This document shows, in pieces, positions 10,717 through 22,976 of a stretch of 64,000 nt of DNA (position 1 is the stretch's first letter; each line of letters begins with the position of its first letter). The notes beneath the pieces were generated by a model. That model did no database searches, was not told where the DNA came from, and saw nothing but the letters and a program-made list of their open reading frames with translations. Origin of the DNA: Forficula auricularia (taxonomy: Eukaryota; Arthropoda; Insecta; Dermaptera; Forficulidae); assembly GCA_024734495.1 (NCBI GenBank), contig JALMQS010000828.1, positions 2,901,101 to 2,965,100 on the forward strand, written 5' to 3'. A program made the position numbers and the translations under genes.

Positions 10717-11336
10717 AACAGAACTCTACAAAAAAATTCCTTGTCCTAAGATTTATTTCATGATTTTTCTATTCATTGTGCATCAAAATAAAGGAAAAAT
10801 ACTCCATATAAAGTTTTCTTTTGTAGAGGCTATAATAATAATAAAAGGACGAAAAAGGCCATTTTGACCTATTTTCGAGTCCCATTAGATATTAGACAGC
10901 AAAATTTGAAATCACAATATTTTGTTGTCGTAAATAAAAACAGTTTCCTCTTTGATTTTCAAATTACCACTTGTTTGTAGCTCAATTAGAACTCTAGTTA
11001 TAACTAAAAAACTAAGACCATATGTTTTTATCCTTTATAATCGCGTAATTTTAGTTTTTAGTTATAACTCGAGGTCTAATTGAGCTAAAAACAGTGGTAA
11101 TTTGAAAATCAAAAGGAAGCTGTTTTCTATTTCGTCAACAAAATATTTTGATTTCAAATATTGCTGTTTAATATCTGATGGGACTCGAAAATGGGTCAAA
11201 ATGACCTTTTTTCTCGTTTTGACCGATAGTATCTCGAAACTCTGACCTGTTGTAAAAAATCGAGAAATTGCTTGAAAATCATCGTATACTGGAATCCATT
11301 GTTAGTTTTACGGGTACAAATTTTTGTCGACCAGTG
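10717..11336 (-). mobile_element. Inverted-repeat element D, copy 1 (beta arm left, alpha arm right)
   Basis: The right half carries the alpha arm ending in TTTTTGTCGACCAGTG. The left end carries the beta subterminal sequence (ATTCCTTGTCCTAAGATTTA, ATTGTGCATCAAAATAAAGG). The central palindrome includes AGTCCCATTAGATATTA and TAGCTCAATTAGAACTC in both orientations. TAA lies outside both ends. Copy 3 has the same alpha/beta composition inverted, and copy 2 is alpha/alpha. The 3-bp TWA target pattern resembles PIF/Harbinger MITEs, but the ends are not a textbook match. Confidence 0.7.
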
Positions 11337-11344
11337 TAATCTAA

Positions 11345-13690
11345 GATTCGAAAACGAGTATAAGAATAATCCTCTCGCCTACTACGTCCTAACAATAGAT
11401 ATGGTATAATCTAATGTCTCAATTTATGAGATAATTTTCGGCTTTTACAATTATTCTATACCATGTTTTTTTATTTTTTTAATGATATTAATTGAATTAA
11501 ATGTTATCTTAATAAAATAATTCGAATATATTTTATCAATTTAACTCCACTTGATTTGATTTTCTGATTTTCAGGGCGATCATTATTTCCTTTGATTCCT
11601 TGATGATTTTTAATGAACATCATCATTCACTCATTGTGATTTCAGAGTGAGTGACTTTCAAAACAAAATATGAACCCGGAGCATGACCCCGAGGTTAAAT
11701 TTTCTGGATTATGTTTATATATACAAAAGAAAGGGCATTTTTTTCTATTTAATCCTCTTTTCAAATATGAAAAAAAATTATTAAACGAAATAATCTATTG
11801 ATTTCTGTAAATTTCAGATTAAATAAGGAATTTTCTCAGTAAACTTAATTCTTCTCTTATTAGAAAAAGCTTCACTTGTTAGCGAAATTCTATCAAATAT
11901 ATATAGTGGGAATTTGAACTTAGGTTTGCTTTCATATTGAGACTTCATCAAGCTCTTTTTTATTTACTTATTTATTTTTTTATAATACAATATAAAATAC
12001 CTAACTGATAGATCCTAATTTTATTCTATGGCAATTACATTAAACACGATACAAACATAGCTATTTGAAAATAAAGTATAAAAAGTTCAAATTCCAGACT
12101 AGGTGATATAGCAAGTTAATTCTTCTGAATATTCGATAAATCCATAGTAGGTATATCATATAATAATATTTAACGGTATTAAGAACCATATTTAAAATTC
12201 TTTTAAATACTTTCCCAAAATGAATCATTTGCCTATAATTTTAATCTATTATTCATGTAAAAGGAAAATTCTTGAAGTTGGAACTAACTTTTTAAAGTAA
12301 CGCTGATGATGACAAACTAAGTGTCATAACGCCCGTTTTATAAAATAATAATAAATTGATAAGTAGATTTATTACCATAAAGAGAAATCGACGAAGTTGT
12401 CCTCTGCTTGATGCAAATAAACTTATACATATTATATCTATTATAATAATGCACGACAACACGACGTGATCTCTCTGATTGGCCGTATTTTGGCGTTAAA
12501 TAAATACGGGGAATTCATAAATAATTTAAATTTAAAATTTTCAATCTAAAATACTACTAGAAACCGGGGGGGGGGGGATTATAAATTATTTTATTATACC
12601 AGTGGCGTACCGGGGGTGGCGAGTAACCTAGTCAGTAAGATGACCGCCAAAGGCGGACTTTGAACCTGGTATATATATAACGAATATAAATATGTAGGTA
12701 TATAATTTATTTATTAGAGAATTTGGTTGAAAACCACTGATCGAAACTTTATGTTTATAATAAATACATTTCAAAAAAATCATTTTAGTACATTTCGAGT
12801 TGAAAATTTGTTCTCCAAATTTACAGTTTCAAGTTAAGTAAATAAATAAACCGAAGAAACATTGGATTCGTTTAGTGAATGCAACAGTTGAACTCTTATC
12901 CAACGTGTTGAGTTGCTTAGTTTGTTAAACGAACCGCTTATAAGAAAGGCTTTTACTCAAAAAACTAACCTTACTTTTTATATTTTAGAATATTTGTAAA
13001 GCACAAAAATGGCATTATACTCTTTATGTAAGCATTCCTCCTCGCCACATGATATGCTAACTAATATTAATTTACCAATATAAAACAGTTATTTTGAACA
13101 TAGGAAAATTACACTCACTTTTTTAGATTATATATCAGTACCTACCTTTTGAGCCGAGCGTTTCTTGGTAATTTTTTTGCTTTAGTTAAAATCGATATAT
13201 TAATATTATTTTTAAATTCTGGTAATAAGTTTAATTTTTTTACCACTAAAATTAAAATAAAATTGAAATAAAAATGAATTTATTTTTTTGCCAACGTTTT
13301 GACCCGCTCCGACCATAATTTAAGCCATCAACAGCACAAAGGCTTGAACTTAATTGCAATTAAAAAATAATATTAATATACACGGACGTTCCTTCGTTGA
13401 CCCTTCTAAATCCGGGACTTATATTTCGAATCGCCAAGTTTTTTACGAGGATGAAAATGACGTTCTAATAAGTTATTTTATTCTGAATTTGGGGTTTTCA
13501 TTATCCTTAGGCTCACTTAAAAGCATTGAGTTCTACCACACTCTGCCTTCAATAGAAAATGCTTATAATTAATTGAATTTCCTAATTTCAATATATATCT
13601 AATAGTATTTGTAATGAACTATTAGTGGATCTTAAAAAGTACTGAAAATTTAAAAATATAAAAATTCTGAAGCTACTGACATTAAAAGGA
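11345..13690. other. Mostly unassigned AT-rich DNA
   Basis: Apart from a family E arm at 12375-12430, nothing is assigned. A homopolymer of 11 G lies near 12566-12577. GTGGCGTACCGGGGGTGGCG near 12602 resembles a hAT-type CAGTGGCGTA terminus, but no partner was found. The 72-codon frame at 13354-13572 has no recognisable domain. Confidence 0.4.
12375..12430 (+). repeat. Snap-back family E, single arm
   Basis: CATAAAGAGAAATCGACGAA, then TTGTCCTCTGCTTGATGCAA and ATAAAC, match the left arm of family E. The right arm is missing. Confidence 0.65.
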
Positions 13691-13702
13691 CTAGAGATTA
13701 CA

Positions 13703-14343
13703 CACTGTTCGACAAAAAATTTCTCTCCGTAAATCTAACAATGGATTCCGGTAGAGTTTTCTACGCTGATTATCAGGCATTTTCCCAATTTTTAAAACAC
13801 GTCAGAGTTTTGAGATATTATCGGTTAAAATGACGAAAAATGCCATTTTGACCTATTTTCGAGTCCCATTAGATATTAAACAGTAATATTTGAAATCAAA
13901 ATATTTTGTTGACGTAATAGAAAACAGCTTCCTCTTTGATTTTCAAATTATCATTTGTTTTTAGCTCAATTAGAACTCGAGTTATATCTAAAAAAACTAA
14001 AACTCTGTGATTTTAAAGGTTAATAAACATAGAGAAAAACATAAGTTTTTAGTCTTTTAGTTCTAACTGAGCTTAAAAACAAGTGGTAATTTGAAAATAA
14101 AAAGGAAGCTGTTTTCTATTACGTGTAATAAAATATTTTGGTTTCAAATATTGCTGTTTAATATTTAATGGACTCAAAAATAGGTAACAATGGCCTTTTT
14201 CGTCATTTTGATCGATAATATCTCAAAACTATGACGTGTTGTAAAAATCGGTAAATTGAATGAGAATCAGCCTAGAATACTCTACTGGAATCTATTGTTG
14301 GGTTTACGGAGAGAAATTTATGTTTAATTTTTGTCGAGCAGTG
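13703..14343. mobile_element. Inverted-repeat element D, copy 2 (alpha/alpha)
   Basis: Symmetrical palindrome of about 640 bp with ends CACTGTTCGACAAAAAATTT and the matching TTTTTGTCGAGCAGTG. TTA lies just outside both ends (13698-13700, 14344-14346, allowing a CA at the left). Arms contain TCCCATTAGATATTAAACAG and its counterpart. It sits just upstream of the LINE relic at 14360, so it may have inserted into that element. Confidence 0.8.
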
Positions 14344-14359
14344 TTATTAAAAAGAATAT

Positions 14360-15045
14360 GAGCAAATGTAAGACAGTCACTTCTCAGATTCTAAAAGCTG
14401 TCATATGGCAATAGGAAACCTTTCTAATAAAAATCTTCTAATTAAGAAGATTGCTCGATTTATTGAGAAGCGGTCATACTATAAATCTGGTATGGATCCC
14501 AAGTCACCAAGGCATTATGGAAAATGAGCAAGCGGACAGAGAAGCTAAGGAGGCACTAAAAAAGGAACAACCGGATAATATAAGAAATTTAACACCCGAA
14601 GATGAAAAAAAATTAGTCCGGATAAAAATAAAAGAAAAGTGGGATAAAGATTGGAAGGAGAATATAATATCCAAGTTTAAAACTGTAAGAGAGTCAACAT
14701 ATCAAACATCACCAAGTTCTAATTTGGGTCGAAAAGTTCAAGTACTTATTGACAGACTTAGAATATGTCATACTAATTTCAACACATGGACATTTAATGT
14801 GTAACAAAAAAAGTCCAGTATGCGAAAAGTGTGGAAAATTAATGACAACATATTTTAATTGAATGTGTTTTTTAAATATTGCAAGATTAAAAGATATAAA
14901 ATTATATAAGTTTATATAAATAATTTAATTTATTTTGTTTTGTTTTAAATAAAGTCATAAATTGTATATTCAAAATGTAATAATAAAATGTATCGAAAGT
15001 GGTCGTTGATGGCCTCAGTAGCATAAGAACGACCTTAAAAAAAAT
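14360..15045 (+). pseudogene. Non-LTR retrotransposon 3' part: RNase H domain, zinc knuckle and 3' UTR
   Basis: After a frame carrying SDSKSCHMAIGN (an RNase H aspartate region), a frameshift leads into an open frame at 14451-14804. This contains LVWIPSHQGIMENEQADREA, the W.PSH.G...NE.AD signature of RNase H in I/R1/Loa-type LINEs, with the His and Asp catalytic residues visible. At about 14793 the frame breaks, but CNKKSPVCEKCGK follows, the usual C-terminal CCHC-like zinc motif. The 3' UTR ends near 15040 with GGTCGTTGATGGCCTCAGTA and ACGACCTT plus a short A run. Reverse transcriptase and endonuclease are absent. It would remove RNA from the cDNA hybrid during retrotransposition. It is dead. 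Confidence 0.8.
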
Positions 15046-15054
15046 TCTAGGTAC

Positions 15055-15145
15055 GATTTACAAAAATATTTTTTAAATTTTCATTACTTTATTAAATTAT
15101 GTTTCATCAAGAACTTACAACATCCTCCCTTAACAATAAAACATA
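15055..15145 (-). repeat. Head H homologue
   Basis: On the minus strand TTAAGGGAGGATGTTGTAAG then TTCTTGATGAAACAT matches 34590-34700 (minus) and the heads at 2842 and 32157. The purine run before TGTTG also resembles a copia-type polypurine tract, which is an alternative identity. Confidence 0.4.
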
Positions 15146-15197
15146 AGTAGATTTTAAAATAAAAAAAATTAATTATTAAAATGAAATTGAAAAAAAA

Positions 15198-15773
15198 AAT
15201 AAGCTGACGTGTTCTGATGTGGCCATCCTCTTGACTTTACCATACAACCTGGCCCCTCACTTATATTTAATATTTAATAAAATTATTTATAATCATCTAG
15301 GGGGGGGGGTTAGTTTTTGCATTTTTAGAATTCTGGAGTCCCACTGAGTATACAAAATTTGGTTTTTTTAATTTTTAACCCCCTCCACCCTTAATTTTGG
15401 GTCGATATGCACCAAAATCTAATCAGCTCTTAATCTCAATGGACCAAAACTACGTATGAAATTTGGTTTTGATATTCCACTAGTTTTTGAGCTAGCTCGT
15501 CCACAAAAATTTGGTAACGCACAGACTAACAGAATAACAGACTAACTAACAAACTTTTTGACAAAACAATTATTATCTCGAAAAATATAACTTTTTTGAT
15601 GTTCACATATTAGAGCTTTTTTGTAGACCGAAATGCCATGGTTTCGCCCAATTTTTTTAATCAAAATAGTTTCAGCCGTTTTTGAGATATTTCGAAAAAA
15701 AGAAGCAAAAAAAAAACACTTTTTTCATGCACGATTACAATACTTGACCATACCTTGTATGGTAAAGTAAAAA
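15198..15773 (+). mobile_element. Family B (Helentron/HINE-like) copy 1
   Basis: Starts AATAAGCTGACGTGTTCTGA and ends with the hairpin CCATACCTTGTATGG then TAAAGTAAAAAT. About 38 bp from the 5' end is GACTTTACCATAC, the complement of the GTATGGTAAAGT at the 3' end, so the copy has subterminal inverted repeats plus a 3' stem-loop. That layout is known from non-autonomous Helentrons (HINE/DINE-1). A G10 run and C-rich tracts lie inside. It is non-coding. Confidence 0.6.
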
Positions 15774-15779
15774 TATAAT

Positions 15780-16660
15780 ATATTGAATTAATAATCGTCG
15801 TTTCGCGAAGATACTATATTCACAGCTAATCGGTTGTCGCTGCTATCTATTTTGACTCCCCAACGGTGGAGTTAACTAAACTCCTCTTGAAGCAGTATCG
15901 TAGATATATTGTAAAATACACAACTTTTTAATGATTTAAAGATATGAACGACACTTAAAAACTATGCGTTAAGTAAGGATCGATGTTGATGATATTGATT
16001 TCCATTAATCATCATTGATGCTTTATCATAAAGATAACAAATCTATTTCGAACAAGAGTTTAAAATCCGAACAATTTCTATTTCCCATCATTTAGATTGT
16101 TTTTTCCATTACCGTGGAAAACGCTAATTGCCTCTAATCGGGAAGTTTAATTTTCCTTGACGTATATTTATTAGCCATTCCTGGGCGTCGTTTCACCTCC
16201 CCTTGGTTCATTTCCTCCCTCATCCACCCTTACGCCTTTCCATTTTACCACTCGCTAATCTTTTAAAATAATTAAATTAAAATTTTAATATTCTTTCGAG
16301 ATGATAATCCAATCCAATTGCTGCTGGCATCAGATTATTTTCTAATTCCCTCATTCTGTTCTTCTTTCTCAATTCTAATACTTTAAAAGTACTTCAATCA
16401 GAAAGCACGATCAGTCACTAATCCCTCGTTTTAAATGGAAATTAACATAGAGATATTTTAGATTTATTTTTCATAAGAAAATTACTGTTTTCAATTTCAA
16501 TTGGTTTCAAAGGAAATTTATTTTTAATTCTATTTTCTAGTATTCTCAAAAAATCTAATTTATTTAAAACAATTTAATATTTAAGTTATGTATATATGGC
16601 AAAATCACCTTTGTTAGGAAGCAGGTATAAAATAGAAACATTCAATGTCATTTTCAGTGA
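15780..16660. other. Apparently unique DNA, possible regulatory sequence
   Basis: No element detected. Between about 16090 and 16400 the composition is more balanced, with several TAAT-core motifs (GCTAATTGCC, CTAATC, ATAATCCAATCCAATTGC) of the kind bound by homeodomain proteins. This is weak evidence on its own. Confidence 0.3.
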
Positions 16661-16663
16661 TAA

Positions 16664-17316
16664 CACAGGTTGACAAAAATTTGTGCCCGTAAACCTAACA
16701 ATGGATTCCAGTAGAGTTTTATAAGCTGATTTTCATGCAATTTCTCGATTTTTTTACAACAGGTCAGAGTTTCGAAATATTATCGGTCAAATCGACGAAA
16801 AAGGCCATTTTGATCTATTTTCGAGTCCCATTAGATATTAAATAGCAATATTTGAAATCAAAATATTTTGTTGACGTAATAGAAAACAGCTTCCTCTTTG
16901 ATTTTCAAATTACCACTTGAATTTAGCTCAATTAGAACTCGAGTTATAACTAAAAAAACTAAAACTACTTGATTATAAAGGATAATAAACATAGATAAAA
17001 ACATATGGTCTTAGTTTTATAGCTATAACCCGAGTTCTAATTGAGTTACAAACAAGTTGTAATTTGAAAATCAAAGAGGAAATTGTTTTTTATTAATCAA
17101 CAAAATCTTGTGATTTCAAATATTGCTGTCTAATATCTGATGGAACTCGAAAATAGGTCCAAATGGCCTTTTTCTCGTTTATTATTATTATAATCTCTAC
17201 AAAAGCAATCTTTATATGGAATATAGGTATTTTTCCTTTATTTTGATGCACAATGAATACAAAAATCATCAAATAAATTTTAGGACAAGGAAAATAATTT
17301 TTTTTGTCGACCTGTG
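16664..17316 (+). mobile_element. Inverted-repeat element D, copy 3 (alpha arm left, beta arm right)
   Basis: Left end CACAGGTTGACAAAAATTTG and right end TTTTTTTGTCGACCTGTG, with TAA on both sides (16661-16663 and 17317-17319). The left half is alpha. The right end has the beta sequence AATCATCAAATAAATTTTAGG, the complement of the left end of copy 1. Same internal palindrome as copies 1 and 2. Confidence 0.8.
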
Positions 17317-17324
17317 TAATAATC

Positions 17325-18195
17325 TAATAATACACCAGATAAGTACTTATGCTTTTTTAAATATTGATCCTTAATTAATGATTAATTTAAATGATGCGAA
17401 GAAGACAAAAGATCACATTAAATCTTAGATATTGGTGGATATCTATTATTATTATTATATGTCAGAAGGTTTCGCCCTCTTAAATTGACCTCTCTCTTCT
17501 TCACATTTATTTAAATTAAAATATTGTTGCGATAATACCACTCCGCAAGTTGTTTTTACACCTTTTAAAAAATTCCACCTATTTTTCATAAAATGAAAAT
17601 GATAAAACCCTCAAATGTTCGAATCAATGAGTAAGTTTATAGCACAAAAGTAAAGTTGAACTCTAAACAACAAACCAGTAGTCTAGCAGCCTAAATCAAG
17701 TTTGGTCTAACAATTCCTAAAAGTTGTTGAAAATGATAAATTTACCTTATATCAACAAGGGTGATTTTTTAATACTAAACATTTATATAATTAAACTATA
17801 TAGTAAAAGAGTTTTAATTCATTGCCAGACTTCGATAACATGGATGAGTTATCTTTGAAGTGAATGTTCGCAAAATCGATATATCATCATCGGAAATAAA
17901 ATAGGGGCGTTCCGATGCAAAACGTGATGAAAATATTTCCTTTTTATAATATGATATTTTCACCTCAATCAGCGGCATAACTATTAGTAATTACTAAGGG
18001 GTTCAAGTGGCAAGAAACAAGGAAAATAAAAGAGGGGAAATAATGTTACGCCGTTTCTTTCTTTCTCCAGTTACTAAAGTATGAAAAGTAAATTTGAAAT
18101 AAATTAAATATTAACATTTTATTTTGTGTATGCAATTAAAAAGATCTGAGAACGCTGAACTCTTCTTTCTTTTGTAAAATTTTGTTAATTTATTA
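17325..18195. other. Unassigned AT-rich DNA
   Basis: No reading frame or repeat recognised. Confidence 0.45.
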
Positions 18196-18203
18196 TACTT
18201 ATA

Positions 18204-18961
18204 TGTTAGACTCAAAGAACGAAAACCCCCATTGAGCCAAAAAAACGTTCACAACGTGTTGTGGCTAACTCAAAAAGACCACATTACTAAATTCGCATCG
18301 TGGCTCTCACGATATTTGACCACTACGCGTTGTGGTTATTAAGTAAAGCCACAACGCCTTCTGAACGTTAGCTGATTTAACCACGGACAGGTTGTAACTT
18401 GTCAACGGAAGCATCGCGAACACCCATCGAGTTCATGTTCATTCTTGAATGCCATTTCCGAGTGTGAACATCTGTGCGCTAATCATGGCTAGTAAAATGA
18501 ACATATTTTATGATAAATTAATCGCAGTTTTTTACTGAGTGCTGAACAATACGAAACCTTACTTCAAGAAACAAAACATGCTCAGCATCTTACAAAACAA
18601 CAACCAATTTCTATCGACAAAGCAGGATCGTCGTCTTAAACGATATCTTAAAAATTGGTGACTGTGAAAAATTGATTGAAAGTGGATCAGACAGCACTTG
18701 TGATTCAAAAATCCGTTACTTCTGTAAGGAAAATGAACTGTTTGAAATTCTGGAAAAGGCATATACCTACGTCTGGGGCCTTTCTTAATAACGACGACGC
18801 GAATTTCGTATTGTGGTCTTTTTGAGTTAGCCACAACGCATTATGGCTATTTTTGTAAGTGCCATAACAAGAATAACGCGTTGTGAATATTTTAAAGATG
18901 CCACAACGCCTTCTGGACGTTTTTTTCTCTTAATGGGCATATTCGTTCTATGAATCTAACA
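18204..18961 (+). mobile_element. Ginger-like DNA transposon derivative
   Basis: Inverted ends TGTTAGACTCAAAGAACG (left) and the complement TGTTAGATTCATAGAACG (right), with similarity continuing past CCCATT.AG..AAAAAAACGT. TATA flanks both sides (18200-18203, 18962-18965). TGTNR termini with 4-bp duplications are characteristic of Ginger elements, which use a retrovirus-type integrase as transposase. CCACAACGC motifs recur inside both ends. The 758-bp body has only a short coding relic, so it depends on another copy. Confidence 0.6.
18485..18788 (+). pseudogene. Relic of an integrase-type transposase (N-terminal part)
   Basis: Three frame segments follow one another: MASKMNIFYDKLIAVF from 18485, EQYETLLQETKHAQHLTKQQ from about 18545, then GDCEKLIESGS and KIRYFCKENELFEILEKA up to about 18760. 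The last segments resemble the region before the zinc-binding domain in proteins annotated as KRAB-A domain-containing protein 2-like in arthropods, which carry an integrase core. This is recalled family knowledge and not a database match. Two frameshifts and a stop disable it, and the zinc finger and DDE core are missing. Its position inside TGTTA-ended repeats supports a Ginger-type origin. Confidence 0.4.
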
Positions 18962-18969
18962 TATATATA

Positions 18970-20700
18970 TTGTGGCGGTGAGGGTTTGGTTACCTAATTT
19001 GTGTGCTATTAAATGATTACAAAGTTATTAGGTTATTACGCATTATTCCAACAGCCTATCGGAAAATAACATTTTGATAATGTATCAAAAAGAAATTCTA
19101 AACGTTAGTGAGAAGTTGGGATCTCATAAAATAGTTTTTAGGCGAAAATGTTAAGTTAGAAGAATTAATATCTCTGCTGAATCTTTCATTATAGATAATT
19201 GTAAGATGGACAGATTTGATGTCATGTATTATGCCAATTCATTTTGGAAATTCATTTTTTTAAATAAAACACATTGGAAATAATCATTATTCTATCGAAG
19301 AAACGTTCCCGGGCTTTCCTTATTTTATAGATACTATCACATGTGCTCTGATTAATTGAAATCACTGATTTCTCCTAATGTCTGCTTTAAACGTAGTATG
19401 CGATTTTTCGGCTCCCAGCAGGCCTTCGATTAAATTAGTGAAGTGCCGAACCTCATGATTCCCCAATGAATTAAACATTCTTGAACTCTTCCGTCCTCAG
19501 ATATTCCTGACATATAATTGTTCAATCCTTCAAGATCCAGTTGCACTGCACAAACATCTAAGTTTCTACCTTTTTGATTGATCAATTATTCCTCTTTTCG
19601 GTAATATAAGGATATTTCTATATTTTAGAAGACTTCATTGTCAAAGTGAAATAATATAATTCAAACTTTTTTTATCTAAAGAAAATTTATTTTACACCCA
19701 CGCGCGTGTTTTCCCATAAAGAAATGTCATCAGATGCATCAACCTGACACCCAACGATTGATTCAGATCCCGACAAATCCTTAGGATAATATAATTCTAT
19801 GTCATCGATATTCGAATTTTTTTGCTTGTTTAGAAATGTTTGAAACTTAAAAAAAAATTCTGCCTGAATAAAAAATACTTAAGAACAGAAAGTCGTAGAC
19901 AGGTTGTTTTGGTGCCTGCTGGTGTATTTCTAAAATGAACAACTGATAAAATCTGGGCTCTCTAGCTTCATAGCTCTTAATTCAAAAAAGTAAAAAATAA
20001 TACAGAATTCTCATATATGGTGATCTATTGAACTGTAGATAATGAGCTAAAATTTGGCCCACCTGTTTGTGCCAATAAACTGCAATTTTGTGTCCAGCTT
20101 CAACATTCTAGCTCAAACCTTTCGCTGACAAAAAATTTCAAAATTGCCTAAGTTTGTTTTTTCAATTAAGAACATAGATTAATATAATAATTATAATTAA
20201 AAAATTAATTTTCATTTTTCTTAGTGTTTAATTTCAAAAGCCCTTTAAATATTATCCCTGCAGACAATTCGCCATTGTGAGTTCCACAATATTAATGTGA
20301 ATATTTTTTCATTTTCAGTCTTTCCAAAATGAGATGTAATAGAGACCCTTGGAAAACGAACCAGTCAGGAAGAATTGATTTAAACCTAGGTTAGGTTTAG
20401 GTACCACTATCCTAATAGAAATTCGAGCCAAAGGCAATAGAAAATATATCGTTGATCATTTTCATAATTATAAAATAATATTTTGATAATATTAACTATA
20501 GATAATATTTATTTGTTAAGTTAATATAATGTAAAGGGTGCGATAAGATTATACTTACATTGACTTAACCCAGAACACTGCATAATAATGTGAGATTAGA
20601 TTTCCATATATAAATCGATATTATATTATCTCTTTTTATTTACAGTACTATTTTTAACATTTTATCCAATAGAACGTTTTGATATTACTTTCCATTCATT
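18970..20700. other. Unassigned, mostly single-copy-looking DNA
   Basis: No element found. 19310-19560 and 20230-20420 are less AT-rich than their surroundings. No open frame of note. Confidence 0.4.
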
Positions 20701-20706
20701 TATATC

Positions 20707-21295
20707 ATTTTTACTTTACCATACAGAGTATGATGGTCAAGTATTGTAATCGTGCATGAAAAATGTGTTTTTTTTCCTTCTTTTTTTTCGAAATATCTCA
20801 ACGGCTGAAACTATTTTGATTAAAAAAATTGAGCAAAACCATGGCATTTCGGTCTACAAAAAAGCCCTAATAAGTGAACATCGAAAAAATTATATTTTTC
20901 GAGATAATAATTGTTTTGTCAAAATGTCTGTTAGTCTGTGCGTTACCAAATTTTTGTGGACTAGCTAGCTCAAAAACTAGTGTGAACATCGAAACCAAAT
21001 TTCACATGTAGTTTTGGCGCATTGAGATTAAGAGCTGATTAGATTTTGGTGCATATCGACCCAAAATTAAGGGGGGGTGGAGGGGGGTTAAAAATTAAAA
21101 ATCTAGCCTCTTGTACCAAACCCAACCAAATTTTGTATACATAATCAGTGGGCCCCCAGGAGTCTAAAAATGCAAAAACTAACCCCCTCCCTACATGATT
21201 ATAAATAATTTTATTAAATATTAAATATAAGTGAGGGGCCAGGTTGTATGGTAAAGTCAGGTGGATGGCCACATCAGAACACGTCAGCTTATTTT
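20707..21295 (-). mobile_element. Family B copy 2
   Basis: Same termini as copy 1 in reverse orientation: ATTTTTACTTTACCATACAG at the left, then the complement of AGCTGACGTGTTCTGATGTG at the right. The 70- and 77-codon frames here belong to the repeat and are not genes. Confidence 0.65.
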
Positions 21296-21659
21296 GTATA
21301 TTAAAATATTTTTTAACTCACTGTGTATAGAATTTTTAAATGCCAAATCGATTTACTCAAAAAACAAAAATACAAAGTAGTAAAAATTGATAAATTATAA
21401 TATTAAACTTTTTAAAATACAAATTCAAATAAATATTTTGGGCTTCCACTCATAGAGATATAGAGCGACAATAACGTATGACCTTACATACAAGTTTTCG
21501 CCATCTTGAATTACCATTATTTTACATTGACCATAGGTAAAAAAATAATTAAAATAAATTAGTAGAAAAAATGTTTGAACACTTTTAGATATACTATATA
21601 TTAAAGTTTTATTAGCAAAGAAATAATATATCTAAATAATATTCAATTACAAAAAATAA

Positions 21660-22256
21660 TTTTTAAGAAAAAAATAAAACCAATGCAAACAAACTATACC
21701 TATAAGCGAGCGTACCCGCCAAACGTACTAAGTAAGATCCGTCGAGTGCGATTCATAAAATGTATATGTTTGGCACTGACTTCAAAAAGTAATTTGATGT
21801 TAATATTTCGTAGTTTAGTTGTAACTAAATAAGATAATAATTATTTTATACCTTTTAGTGTATTTTATTTGTTGCATTTAATTTTTTTGAAGTCGGTTTT
21901 ATTTTTTTCTTAAAAATTATTTTTATTTTTCTCATTTTAGTGATGTTATTAATAGTGATCATATCATTAGAACTTGACCAAATTAATATGGCACCATCCC
22001 TAAGATACCCCCTTTCCAATAAAAAAGGAATCATCGAAATCGGTTCATAAACAAAGAAGTTAGGCCTGAACAAACCTAACAAAAAAGGTCTAATACCTAT
22101 GAAATGAAATGGGACCAATCGGAAGGTAGACTGAACCCAATGCAATTTTTTTTTTCAAAATCGGTTCACAATTGGCGGAGATTTGAGGTAACATAGACAC
22201 AAAAAAAAAATTCAGCCGAATAGAGAACCTCCTCCTTTTTTTGAAGTCGGTTAAAA
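21660..22256 (+). mobile_element. Family A element, copy a1 (left arm missing, centre inverted)
   Basis: From the right, it ends GAACCTCCTCC, a T run and GAAGTCGGTTAAAAA. The module A2 (about 290 bp, with ACCATCCCTAAGATACCCCC and GACCAATCGGAAGGTAGACT) is preceded by the right inverted arm (GAAGTCGGTTTTA). The centre reads AGCGAGCGTACCCGCCAAAC, opposite in orientation to copies a3 and a4. A 96-codon minus-strand frame in A2 recurs in other copies but lacks coding signs. Confidence 0.75.
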
Positions 22257-22259
22257 AAG

Positions 22260-22975
22260 AAATACATTGTTTTAATTTTTGCTCAAGGAAATTTTTTAAA
22301 ATATTTTAATGTTTCTATAACATCATTAGAAAGTATTTTTTTATTTGCCCCTAAATCATTTCTTGCTTCGACTATAAGTAGCCCCATATAACATTGCCAT
22401 AAAACGATTTCGTTTTAACTTAGTTTGAGAATTGGGGGAATCCCCGTACAAGACTGAACGTGATAAGAGCTCTTAACTGCAACAGATCAGACTTATAAAA
22501 AACTCTCAGCTAAAAGCAAGCAATCAAAAATAAAATATTTTTTGCAAAAAGTAGAACATCGTTGTACGTAGATAATGCTGAACTAAGTTCAGGGGATGAG
22601 GAATATGACGATACCTTGTCAAAAAGAAAACGCCTTGGGGTTAATGGTAATGAAGAAGAAAACTTTATTTAATAGTAATTATCCTTTTGCTGAAAATTAC
22701 TTTATTGAAGATATTTCTTTTAATTGCAAAAATGTAAGTTTTTTTTTTTTTTAAACCCAACCCCCTTTTTCTTACTAATTCTTGTTTCGTACAACACTGT
22801 TTCACATAAAATGGCATTTTTTAGGAACCTAAAAACTGTGTTTATATTATACTTGCCCGTATGTAGGTGTGGCAGAGGCCCCTGGCCTCCCTGACTTTTC
22901 GAAAGACACAACTTTAGATCAAATATTATTTATTTAATATTAAGATCTTAAAGACGTGAGTTTTTTACAATTCAA
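22260..22975. other. Unassigned DNA between family A and B elements
   Basis: No element ends identified. A short G/A-rich patch near 22570-22650 shows no domain. Confidence 0.35.
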
Positions 22976-22976
22976 A

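Noticed and set aside
12566..12577. G11 homopolymer, with similar G/C runs at 15300, 28615 and 60050
   Set aside because: Simple homopolymers, possibly length-variable or assembly-sensitive, with no further structure.
12600..12640. CAGTGGCGTA-like transposon end, and a similar TACCAGTGACGTGCGG end near 62850-62870
   Set aside because: Single ends without partners; they could be chance or heavily decayed elements.
21855..22145. 96-codon minus-strand frame also seen at 52623-52898 and 55666-56079
   Set aside because: It lies in the A2 module of family A; copies differ by indels and frameshifts as freely as non-coding sequence, so shared frames reflect recent common origin.
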